Shown here piece after piece: positions 42,344-54,146 of a stretch of 64,000 nucleotides of DNA; positions within the stretch are counted from its first letter, which is position 1; every line of letters begins with the position of its first letter. The DNA is from Rotaria macrura (lineage: Eukaryota > Rotifera > Eurotatoria > Philodinida > Philodinidae). The notes under the pieces are model-generated. The model was not told the DNA's origin. It was given only the letters and a program-made list of their open reading frames with translations, and did no database searches. The stretch covers positions 372,001-436,000 of the forward strand of contig OENT01000008.1 in the NCBI GenBank assembly GCA_900239685.1, in the 5' to 3' direction. Position numbers and translations under genes: made by a program.

Positions 42344-43987
42344 CTTGAACAATAAATGACTTTTAGACAAAATATTTGACATAAAATACTTCGGAGAATT
42401 CTTTCAAATCGACTTTAATCAGAAAGATTAACAAATTTCAACATTCATTCAAATCAATGGTTGAATCTATTCGAAGAATGCGAATCTGGTTGATAGAGGA
42501 CATCATTGATCAATTTTTCTCTCTCCTTGAACAGTTATTTTTTTGTCAAAGTTTCTGTTTCATTTCTCCATCTTTTATTAGTAAAAGGAATCAGACTAAT
42601 TATGATTTCGCGACTATTGCTGCTGATGATGGTGGTTTATTATTGGATCCAACGGTACTTATTATAGTGTGTTTTTACTGATTTCATTAGTGATGTCTAA
42701 CTGGGATCAATTTGAGAAAAATTTGAACGCTTCGGTTCTAGTAATTTTGATCATTCCTAATGCTAGAGCACTTATGACAATCACACAAGTTGATCTATAA
42801 ATATTAGCGTGAATTTTTCTTCTTTTAGTATTCCCCAATACAAATCTTATAAATCTATTGGGACCGTGCCAGCTGCATAATTTCAAATTATTCACACAAT
42901 AACTTGAATACCATCAACATCGTAGACTTTGCTACTGTCATGTCAGATCTATTCTACAACATTTCAGGGCTACTGGTTTTCCTAGATCAATCGTTCTCAT
43001 CGTCTGAAACGGTGTATTGAGGCAGCCATTTTTACTGCTTTATAGTGCCGTTTTCTCAGACAAAGGTTACTACTGGAACGCTCCAAATGTCATTTGAGAT
43101 ACCCGTTTTAAAAACACAATAAAAAACGGCATTGTAATTAACACTAAGGCTAGGTAAAACGCTAATAACTCTATGCTACTATCTTGCGACTAATTTAATT
43201 CAATAGGACACCCCTAAACGTAAAACTCGAAAGAAAAATCTATAAATTGGTAGTTTTTTGATGATTTTCATCAAGCTTAAATGGAAACCTTTTGAACCTT
43301 GCATTGATGTATGAAATTTGAATACCTTTTTTTGCACCTACAATATTCCTTTTGAAAATTCTAATAAGAAAAATATCAAAACGCTCAAGAACTCAGCACT
43401 AGTGAAAGATATTACTTAGCGGACTCAGCATTAATCAACTATCTGATTTACTCCTGATAATCCTCCACTTTGAGTTTGTTTTAAGGTAGAAATAACTTCT
43501 AGTACAAGAAGTTATTTGATGTGATATTCTCTCGGTTTCTTCAACTTCTTATGGCATCTTTATCCCTACCGGTCAGGTATTGGATACTAATTATTAAAAA
43601 AATAAAATAACGAGATTGTTTTTCATGATTTTGAGCGATTCGCTAATCACCGGCTATAAATAAACTTCTTTATCTTTCATTTTTATTAAGCAAAAAGCTT
43701 CATAGCGAATCCTCGCCGAGGCTAAAATGTGGAACTCACACATCTATACCTTCATATCCTAACAGAAAACACAGAAAATCTAAAGACCAATTTTTTCGCA
43801 TTATCTTTCTCTGATGGGCGCCCTATTTTTCATTTTCTTTGTTGCTATTCACTCGTTAGTTTCAATTTTTCCTTGTTCATTTTTCTTAATTCAATATTTT
43901 TCTTCTTAAAAACATTGGAAGAAGCAGCAAATAATGTTGTGATATGTATATGATGATAATACAATGCTGATTGCTATGTCTGTAATG
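42344..43987. other. intergenic, no gene recognised
   Basis: Upstream of the QTRT1 pseudogene. A 74-codon frame at 42457-42681 ends in an acidic/Gly-rich stretch (AADDGGLLLDPT) that looks protein-like but matches nothing I know. Confidence 0.4.
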
Positions 43988-44172
43988 AGGGTGGGTCATT
44001 CATTGGTAACCTCTATGGGGGCATCATCAGTATCCCCCTGTAGGGAGGCATTGGTACCCTTCGTAGGGAGGAATTGGTACCCCCCGTAGGAGGGCATTAG
44101 TGCCCCCTTTGAGGTGGGGTTGCATTGGTACCTCTATGGGGGGACGCCTTGAAACCACCCAGGGAGGGGGAG
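43988..44172. repeat. G/C-rich minisatellite, ~22-29 bp units
   Basis: About five or six imperfect copies of a unit containing GGCATTGGTACC, CCCC and GTAGGGA, such as GGCATTGGTACCCTTCGTAG. It is very GC-rich against the surrounding AT-rich DNA. The GGTACC core is palindromic and G runs alternate with C runs, so single strands could fold. Confidence 0.8.
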
Positions 44173-45114
44173 CGATGTAACAGTTAGGCAATTCAAAATG
44201 CTTTCTGAACTCCAACAAACACCCTCATAAAGCATTACAGTTTCCTTTATTCGATAAAAATTTAAGAAAAAGCGTTGTAAAAACATTGAAGCAACATTTA
44301 CTAATTACAACGCGTCTCATTCGCATCGAAAAATAATAATAAAGATGACTAGCTAAGTATCCGAACGTTTCCCGTGACTATTCTTCGAAAATCTTCGTCA
44401 CGTTGCACTTCAGCATACACAGCTTCCTATGATGTTTCCAGTAACGCAGTAGTTGTATACTTCAATCAATACTATGGTTCAGCAAACGCATTAATCAACA
44501 CAAATGCCCACAGTCTTTACTCTTCAACGATAACCAAGAGAGACAAAGAAAAAATACTTTTAATTCTGATACATTCCAATATCACACCTGGATCTTACAA
44601 TACCACACAGATCAAATAAAGCACAAGTTGACTCTATCAAAAACAAACTAACTTCCCCAAACCTTAATTCATTATCATCGAGCATTATATCCCGGACACA
44701 GAACTATTTCACATGACAATCTGATTTCTATCTTTCCGCAAAGACACATCAGAAACCAATTCATATATAAAACACCATATAAACGAGAAAGCCACCGCAT
44801 CAAAATCACATAAAAACAAACATAGGGAAAGAACGACGTCTCGACCATACTGTTCAAAAAACTTCATCCGAGTCGCGTGAAAAAATTACAATACACCACT
44901 AAAAGTCATCTAACCGAAAATGATCATACATCATTAGAAACATATTCCGATGAAACACGTACAACAAACTATTTGCACAGATTCAAACGAAGAAAACTGA
45001 TGAAAAACATCTCGGAACACTAAACTAAGGAAAGAAAACCGAAATTTCCCTCCCATCCAAGAAACTCTATCTTCTTCAATCAACGTTTGATCAAATGAAC
45101 TTTGAACAAAACTC
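44173..45114. other. A/C-biased flank left of the satellite
   Basis: No gene recognised. The plus strand is visibly rich in A and C and poor in G, especially from about 44370 to 45110. A plus frame at 44374-44619 and minus frames at 44675-44857 and 44934-45185 lack motifs and probably reflect this bias. It abuts the satellite directly. Confidence 0.5.
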
Positions 45115-48100
45115 ACGATAACTATATTCCTAAACATTGAACTCTTATTGAACATTGAATTATGTTTCAATTCAATCACGACCATGTGGTTTCTGAACTC
45201 ATCTCACGATAATTATATTCTAAAAACTTGAATCGTTATAAAACATCGACTTTTTGTTTCAACTCAATGTCGATGAGATGGTTTCTCAACTAATCTCACA
45301 ATAATTCTATTCAAAAACATTGAATTTTTATAGAACATTGACTTTTGTTTCAAGTCAAAGTCCATGTGACGGCATTTGAACTCATATCATCATACTTATA
45401 TTCGAAAACACTGAAGTGTTCTGTAACATTGAATTTTATTTCAATTCACTGTCCATGAGATGGTTTTCGAACCAATCTCAGCATACTTATATTCAAAAAT
45501 ATTATATTGCTTTAAAATATTGACTTTTGTAAAAACTCAATCTAGATGAGACGGTTTTTCAACTCAAGTCATCATAATTATATTAAAAAACAATGAAGTG
45601 TTACGAAAAATTGACTTTTGCTTTCAATTCAATGTCGATGAGACGGCTTTTGAACTCATCTTAAAAACATTATATTCAAATACATTGCATTGTTATGAAA
45701 CGTTGACTTTTTTTTGATTGAATATCGATGAGATTGTTTTTAAACTTATCTCAGCATAATTATATTCAAAGAAATAGAACTGTCATGAAGCATTGACTTT
45801 TGTTTCAAGTCAATGTCAATGTGATGATTTTCGAACTCATCTCATCATAATTATATTCAAAAACATTGAATTGATATGAAACATTGAGTTCTGGAACCAT
45901 TCAATGTGGATTAAGTAGTTTTTCAACTCATCTCACGATAATTCCATTCAAACACATTGAATTGATATGAAACATTGAGTTGTCTTTCAATTCAATGTCG
46001 ATGGGATGATTTTTTGGACTCATCTGAAGATAATTATGTTCAAAAACATTAAATTGTTCTCAAACATTGACTTCTCTTTCAATTCCATGTCGATGAGATG
46101 GTGTTTGAACTCATCTCATGATAATTATATTCAAAAACATTGAATTCTTTTCAAACATTCACTTCTATTTCAATTCAATCTCGATGAGATGCTTTTTATA
46201 CTCAGCTCATCAAAATTATATTCAAAAACAATCAATTATTCTGAAAAGTCGACTTTTCTTTAAATTCAATGACAATGAGACGGTTACTGAACTCATCTAA
46301 ACATGATTACATTCAAAAAAATAAGATTGTTAAGAAACATTGATTCCTGCTTCAATTCAATGACGACGACATGGTATTTGAACTCATCAAACCATAAATG
46401 TGTTCAAAAAAAAAATTTAATTCTTATGAACATTGACTTCTCTTTCGATTCAATGCCGATTAGAAGGTTTCTGAGCTCATCCAATCATAATTATGTTCAA
46501 AAACAGTGAAGTATTATGAAACAGTGACTTTTGTTACAATTAAACGTCACTTAGTTGGGTTCTCAACTCACCTCACGATAAATATATTCCAAACCGTTGA
46601 ATGGTTATGTAACATTGAATTTTCTTTCAACTCAATGCCCATGAGATGGTTTTTGAACGCATTTCATAATTATTACGTTCAAACGCATCGAATTCTTATG
46701 AAACAATCATTTTCCTTACAATTCACAGTCGATGCAATGGTTTTTTGAACTCATCTTAGTATAATTATATTCAAAAGAATTGAATTGTTATGAAACAATA
46801 ACTCTTATTTGAATTAAATGTGGATGAAATGGTTTGTTAACTCATCTGACTATAATCAAATTCAAACACATTCAATTGCAATGAAAAATTGACTTTTATT
46901 TCAATTAAATATCGATGTCATGGTTTCTGAAATCCTTTCACGATAAATCTATTCCAAAATGTTCAAGTGTTATGAAACATTGACTTTATTTTCAATTGAA
47001 TGTCGATGTGATGGTTTTTATACTCATCTCACGATACTTGATTTCAAAAACATTGCATTGTTATGAAACATTCACTATTGTTTCAATTCAATGTCGATGA
47101 ATTACTTTTTGAACTGATCTCAAAATACTTACATCCAAAAACATTGGACTGTTGCGAAACATTGACTTTAGTCTCAAACCAATGTCGATAAGGTGGTTTT
47201 TAAACTCATCTCAAAATAATTGCATTCAAAAAGATTGAGTAGTTATCAAAAATTTACCTTTTTTCTATTTAATCTCGATGAGATGGTTTATGAAATTATC
47301 ACACCACAATTATATTCAAAAACACTGGAAAAAAATATTAAAAATCGACTAGTGTTACACATCATTGTCGATGACATGGGTTTTGAACTATTCTCAAGAT
47401 AATTACATTCAGAAACATTGAATTGTTATGAAGCATTGACTTGTGTTTCGATTCCATGTCGATGAGATAGTTTTCGAGATTATCTTATCATTATTCTATT
47501 CAAAAACATTGCAATGTTGTGAAACATTGACTGTTATTTTAACTCAATGTCGATAAGATTGTTTTCGAACTCACCTGAAAATAATTTGATTCAAAAAACA
47601 TTAGATTGTTCTAAAACATTGACTTTTGTTTCAGTTATGTGTAAATCAAATGGTTTTTGAACTCATCGCAAAATGATTATATTCGAAGACATTGATTTTT
47701 TATGATACATCGGCTATTCTTTCAATTCATTATCGATAAGATGGTTTTAGAATTCATATCAAAATAATCGTATTCAAAAATATTGACTTTTTATGAACCG
47801 TTGGCTTTTCTACGAAATCGACGTTGATAAGATGGATTTTGAACTCATGTTATCATAATTATATTCGAAAAAATTGTGTAGTTATTAAACATTTGCTTTT
47901 CTTTCGATTCAATGTCGATGAGACGGTTTTTAAACTGATCTCAGCATAATTAGATTCAAAAACAATAACTCGTTATGAAACATCGAGTTTTCACTCAACT
48001 CCATGTCGATGACATCGTTTTTGAACTCATCTCATAATGATTACATTCAAAAACATTGAATCATTATGAAACATTGAGTTTTGTTTCAATTCAAAGTCGA

Positions 48101-50755
48101 TTAGAGTGTTTCGTAACTCGTCTCATAATACTTTTGTTCGAAAACATTGAATTTTTATGAAAGGTTGACTTTTGTTTCAATTCAATGTCGATGAGATGGT
48201 TTCTGAACTCATATCAACAAATTTATATACAAAAACATCGAATTGATTTCAACCATTGACTTTACCTCGAATTCCATTTCATTGAGATGGTTTATGAACA
48301 CATCTCATCAAATTTATATTCAAAAATAATGAATTGTTATGAACAACCAACTTTCGTTCGAGTTCAAGATCGACGAGATGGTTTTTCAACTCATCCCATC
48401 ATAATTTAATTCAGAAACATTGAACTGTTATCAATCACTGAATTCTGTTTCAATTCAGTGTCGATCAAATGGTTTTGGAATTTATCTCAAAATAATGATA
48501 TTCAAAACCATTTAAATTGTTACGGTACATTGGGTTTCGTTTGAAGTCGATTTCGATGAGATGGTTTTTATACTCATGTCACGATAATTAGATTCAAAAA
48601 CATTAAATTCTTTCGAAACATTGACTTTTCCGTCAATTGAATTTCGATGAGATGGTTTTTGAACTCAACTCAGCATAACTATATTCAAAAACATTGAATC
48701 CTAATGAAATATTCACTTGTTTTTGAATTCCAAGTCGATGACTTGGTTTTTGAACTCCTCTCAGCATAATTATATGCAAAAACATTGAACAGCTACGAAA
48801 CCTTCGCTTTTCTTTCAAGTTTTTGTCGATGAGATGGTTTTTCAACTGATCTTATCATAGTTATATTCGAAAACATCGAATTGTTATGCAACATTCACTT
48901 TTGTTTCAAATCAATGTCGATGAAATGGTTTTTTAACTCATCTCACGACAATTATATTCAAAAAACATTAAAATATTTTGAAATGCTTACCTTTTGTTTT
49001 TCAATGTCATTGAGATGGCTTTTGAACTCATCTCACGATAAGTATATTCAAAAACATTGAGTTATTATGAAAATTTCCCTTTTGTTACAATTCAGTATCG
49101 ATAAGAGGCTTTTTGAACTCGCATCACGATAGTAATATTCAAAAACATTGAATTGTTATGAAACGTTGACTCTTTTTTCGACTGAATATCTAGGAAATCG
49201 TTTCTTAACTCATCTCAGCATAATTAAATTCAAAGACATTGAACTGTTATGAAACATTGAGTTTTGTTTCAAGTCAATGTCATTGAGATGGTTTTCAAAC
49301 TCATCTCATCATGATTATATTCAAAAACATTGAATTTCTTCAAAACATTGAATTTTCCTTCAATTCATTATCGAGGAGATGGTTTTTGAACTAATCTAAC
49401 GATAATTATATTCAAAAAGATTTCATTGTTTTAAAAGGTTTACTTTTGTTTCAATTGAATATCGAACAGATGGTTTTGAAACTCATCTCAGCATAATTAT
49501 ATTCAATGACATTTAAGTGTGATAAAACATTGAGTTCCGTTTCAAGTCAATGTCGATGAGATGGTTTTCGAACTTATCTCAGGATAATTATGTTCGAAAA
49601 CATTGAATGGTTATGAGAGATTGTTTATTTTTCAATTCGATGTCGATGAGATGGTTTTTGAAGTCATGCCATCATAATGTTTTTCAAAAAGTTTGAATTG
49701 TTATGAAACATTGACTTTTGTTTGAGTTCTGTTTTGATGACGTGGTTTTCGGATTTAACTGATCATAATTGTATTCAAATAGATTGAATTGATATGAAAC
49801 ATGGAGTTGTGTTTCAGTGTAGTGTCGATGAGATGGTTTTTATACTCATTTTATCATAATTTGTTCCAAAAACATTGAATTGATGTGAAACAGTGACTTT
49901 TGTATCAATTCAGTGTTGATGAGTTGGTTTGTGAACTCATCTCAGGATAACTATATTTAAAAACATTGAATTGATATGAAAAATTTACTTTTGTGTCAAT
50001 TGAATGTCGGTGAGATGGATTTTGGACTCATCTTATCATAATTATATTCAAAAACATGGAATTCATAAGAAACATTGACTTTTCTTTCAATTGAATGTCG
50101 GTGAGATGGTTTTGAAATCATCTTATCATAATTATTTTCAGAAACATTGAATTGATATGAAACATTGGCTTTTTTTTGAATTGAATGTCGATGAGATGGT
50201 TTTTGAAGTCATCTTATCATAATTATATTCAAAAACATGGAATTCATAAGAAACAATGAGTTTTGTTCCGATGCATTGTCGACCAGATATTTTCTGAACG
50301 CAACTGAAGATCAATATGTTCAAAAACATTGAATGGATATGAAACATTCATTTTTGTTACAAATCAAAGCTGATGAGATTATTTTTGAGGTCATCTCATC
50401 AGAATTATATTCATAGTCATATAATTGTTATGAAACATTGAGTTAGGTTTCAATTCGATGTCGTTGAGATGGTTTTTGAACTCGACTCATCATGATTATA
50501 TTCAAAAACATTGATTTTATATGAAACACCGAGTTTTGTATCAATTCAGTGTCGATGAGGTGGTTTGTGACCTGATCTCAGGATAATTATATTTAAAAAC
50601 ATTGAATTAATATGAAATATTGGCTTTTTTTTTAATTGAATATCGATGAGATCATTTTTGAAAGCAACACACTATAATTATTTTCAGAAATATTGAATTG
50701 ATTGGAAAGATTGAGTCTTGTTTTAATTCAATTGCGATGAGATATTTCTGGAATG
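45115..50755. repeat. satellite array, ~62 copies of a ~91-bp unit with two internal dyads
   Basis: Head-to-tail array about 5.6 kb long. The unit runs ATAATTATATTCAAAAACAT, then TGAATTG, TTATGAAACATTGACTTTTG, TTTCAATTCAATGTCGATG and AGATGGTTTTTGAACTCATC, closing with TCATC or TCAGC. Copies differ by substitutions and small indels (roughly 10-25% by eye). Each unit contains ACATTGAATTG paired with CAATTCAATGT (23-nt spacer) and GATGAGATG paired with CATCTCATC (11-nt spacer). The period is not a multiple of three, so short open frames inside it are not genes. The last unit decays near 50755. Confidence 0.96.
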
Positions 50756-53158
50756 TTGGGCATATGCAGTCGGAGCTTGTAGTTTTCCTTCGATGTTGAA
50801 GTCGTTGACATGTTTGCCTAGAGGAAAATTGATATTCATTCTGTTTTGGTTTCGGTTAGTCGGAATGTGTTGTATGGGATTGTGTTTCTTTCAATTGTTT
50901 CTGACTGTGTTACTTAGTTTTTTGAGCGTTCGAAGGAATGGTATAGAAATGCTCGTTAGCGTAGTGGTTTTGTGACGACAATTCTGCATTAATATACGTA
51001 AGTAGTTTACGTAAGCTATATTATTTAAAGACTAGAAAGCTATTTGTTAGGATCTGGGGCAAGGAATGGTGAGAAGGAGAGGAAGAATGGAGGAGCCTCG
51101 GAAACGTGAGCCTAATTCATATGTTGCTGAGTTTTCTTTGAAAAAATCGATAGTCTCCATCAAATTTGATCATTATAATTGAAGAAAATTAAGTAGTTAT
51201 TTTTGAATAAAACTATGCGAAGAGAGCGACATACTACTCATAAATATAAACTTTTCGGAAAATGTCTCATCTGGTCAGAATGAAAGAAAATATGAAGAAA
51301 TTTCGACAATATCGTTGCTTTTAATTAACACACAAAAAGTTTAAAGAAACCTATGTCTCCTTAGGTTACAAACAAAGATTAGTTTCATAAATTTATGAAA
51401 AACACATAAACTACGTACCATCGTGACAATGGGTTAATATCGCTTTAAAAAATGTTTTAACATTGAATTCGTTTTCTATGCGATATGATTGTTCATTTCT
51501 TGAACGTGTGGATATTTTAGAGACATGAGTACAAGACAAATGTTTTTCTTTTATTCGGTCCTTCTAAAAATTAAAATCATTTTCTGTTCTGTAAGATAAG
51601 GCGATATTAGCGACTGCCACCATGACCTTCTTGTGGCATCATGTTTTCGAGCTCTAATTACAAAGAAGATATATGAAATTCTGTGTGAATATGGATCAAA
51701 GACGGAAGATGAATCGTACCGAACCCAGTTGATCATGGTTTGCTTCGAGTCTTGGGAAGTTATGTGTCATAAATCGTCATCTAATATGCTCAATCAAGTT
51801 CGTTCGTTTCATCTAAACGACTCACTAATGGAAGAATAATCAAAATAAGTGAATGTCAACGGTTAAAATACGAATGTACGACTTGCTTTAACTATTTTTC
51901 ATGACTCGAGCCGACCTTGAACCAAGTTGGAACGATTCGTTTCGATCTCTGGCATGCATTCTGTTCTGTTTGCAGGTTCAGACAAAATGGTACACGATGA
52001 GCATAAACTTCGAATGCAATTCGATTTAGAGAATCGTTTCATGAGCATTCAATCACGAACAACCACGATAAACTCGGTAAAGAATATCATACAGTGATTT
52101 TCTTAGTCAAATCATATTCAGTATTTATGTTTAATGTACCACTTTGTTCCTGATGCACCGTTAAACAGCGTTCATATTCGTCGTTATATTGAGTCTCATG
52201 TCCGTATGTAAAACTTTAAAAAAGAATAGTCAAAATACAGGACCTTAAGAGAGAAAAGCTGTCGAAATATGAAAAATGCCTTAGAAATTTCGCCGAAAAC
52301 AATGCATTCTTATTCTAAGAATACTTAAATATATTGTTGTAAGTCGTCAATAAAAATAATCATATTTAGACAACGGCCCTGACAACTGATGGAATAATGG
52401 ATCAACAATTACTTTTATTTTAAATATTCCTTAAATATAATATATCAAAGACATAAAAGTTGACACTTTTTGAATCTCAATCATTTCAGAGTGTTTTGTT
52501 GAAATCTGCGGTCTATTTTGAGTGGATTTTTATTCAGTTAAAATATATTCATTGTTATTGTAATCATAGATTTTAGAAAACATGGAAAACTCTTTCACTC
52601 TTATGTGTTTCTGTTTCATGATTTCGATGTCGTATGACGAGAAGATGAAACTTTTATATCCTAGAGAATTATACGCATTGCTAATGGGTGTTTAATGCTT
52701 TCAACAATAAAAATAATTGTTCCTTGACTTTTCTTATCAATCACATAAAGAGTAAATATTTAAATCTATCTCATATTGCATCCCTTATGCAACGTATTTC
52801 AATTTATTATACTATTCATACTTGATTAAATGTCTAAGTTATGCAACTATTAGTCTGACGATCTTATGATTTCGGGTTTCGCATAGAACAATATGATATG
52901 AATGAAAAGTTGATATAGGTGAAATCATCAATAGAATTAAGAATCTTTTACAGTCTCAAATATGTTCTAGATTTATTTTTCATTTATAGAAATAAAATGT
53001 CGTCTGATGATGTATTCGTATACTCATACAATCATCTGAATGGATATTGAAATGGTTTATGAAGTTCTTCAAAAATTTTCACAAACTTTCAGCAAGATAT
53101 AGAAAGAGATTAGTTTCGTTATTTCTTGAAGAATTATCTTTATTGAAAATCAAAAGTG
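50756..53158. other. right flank of the satellite, no gene recognised
   Basis: The first ~240 bp is G/T-rich on the plus strand, the mirror of the left flank. Further right is AT-rich DNA. Overlapping frames at 51551-51839 on both strands show no family motif. Confidence 0.45.
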
Positions 53159-53347
53159 TACCCATGTCGCCTCTTTTTTTGCAACTGCGCCGCAGTTACG
53201 CGCAGAGCCAATTTTACGCCGTAATTATGCGTAACTGCGCCGCATTCATCGTAGTGAAGGTCTCTGTAAGAAACTACGCTTACTGCGACGTAGAACAACG
53301 TAACTGCGTCGGAGTGATCGCATCGTACAATCCGTTGTACACGTAAC

Positions 53348-53388
53348 TGACCAATTATAAATGATTCTTCCTTATTTATAATTGGTCA
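53348..53388. repeat. palindrome inside the transposon
   Basis: TGACCAATTATAAAT and its inverse ATTTATAATTGGTCA are separated by a short spacer, between the left GC-rich repeats and the TATA-like site. Confidence 0.6.
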
Positions 53389-53423
53389 CACTCGAGCACT
53401 AATACTTAGCCACAGAAAATCAG

Positions 53424-53431
53424 TATAAATA
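53424..53431 (+). promoter_or_regulatory. TATA box-like element inside the transposon
   Basis: TATAAATA, about 30 bp before a C/T-containing start-like region, set between inverted CGAGCAC (upstream) and GTGCTCG (downstream). An AATAAA-type poly(A) signal follows near 53889. Together they could define a ~430-nt transcript rich in U. Confidence 0.35.
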
Positions 53432-54146
53432 GCAGTGCTCGTCACATCTTCGTTCATAAATCATTTTTCTTAAAATTGTAGAATACATATTCAATTTTTT
53501 TAAAAATTTGTTTTGATTTAAATTTTTTTAATTGTTCAATTTTTGAAACTTTTTTCTTAAATTATTTAATATTTTTTTAAAGAAATTTTTTTTCCATTAT
53601 TTATGAAATTCTTTTAGATGTTTTTTTTTTGATTTCTCTAGATATTTATTTTCCATGATTTTAGAAATTCGTATTTTTTTTTAACTTGTAATTTCGTAAC
53701 TTTTGAAATTTTTCAGCTTTTAATATTTTGATTTTTCTAGATATTTATGCTCCTTAATTTTTGAAATTTAGAAGTTTTTTATGCTTTAGTTTTGTAAATT
53801 AACTTTTTTTTAAATTTTTTGTAAAAACTTCAATTTTGTTGTTTTGTGTTTTTTATTTTTTGTACGAAAAAACGTTGTTAAGCTCTCAATAAAAATACAA
53901 ATAAAATGATAACTTAATCTAAGTGATCTCTCGTATGTATTGCAACGCAACTGTGATGCATAGCTGCAATTAACTGGGACGCACTTTTGCGTAATTGTGA
54001 ATTTTTCGCCGTAACTACGCGTAACTGCGATTTTTTATCGTAATTACGCATAACTACGTTACAATTTTCCGTAATTACAGGTCACAGTGCGATCGCAGTT
54101 ACGGCGTAACTGCGCCGCAGTTTCATCGTAATGAAACACATGGGTA

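Larger units (their letters stand above)
53161..54144. mobile_element. ~1 kb non-autonomous DNA transposon, TA target, GC-rich subterminal repeats
   Basis: Ends CCCATGT and ACATGGG are exact inverses flanked by TA on both sides. Just inside, ACTGCGCCGCAGTTACGC is matched by its inverse at the other end. Both subterminal zones (53180-53345 and 53935-54125) hold many GTAACTGCG / GTAATTACGC copies, while the core (53460-53900) is extremely T-rich. No transposase. TA target and inverted ends suggest a Tc1/mariner-superfamily derivative (inference). Confidence 0.82.

Noticed and set aside
46118..50347. Several 60-80 codon open frames within the satellite
   Set aside because: The repeat period (~91 bp) is not divisible by three and frames do not persist between units, so they are by-products of the repeat.
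51551..51839. Overlapping frames on both strands right of the satellite
   Set aside because: Each has plausible composition but neither shows a domain, and opposite-strand overlap makes at least one spurious.
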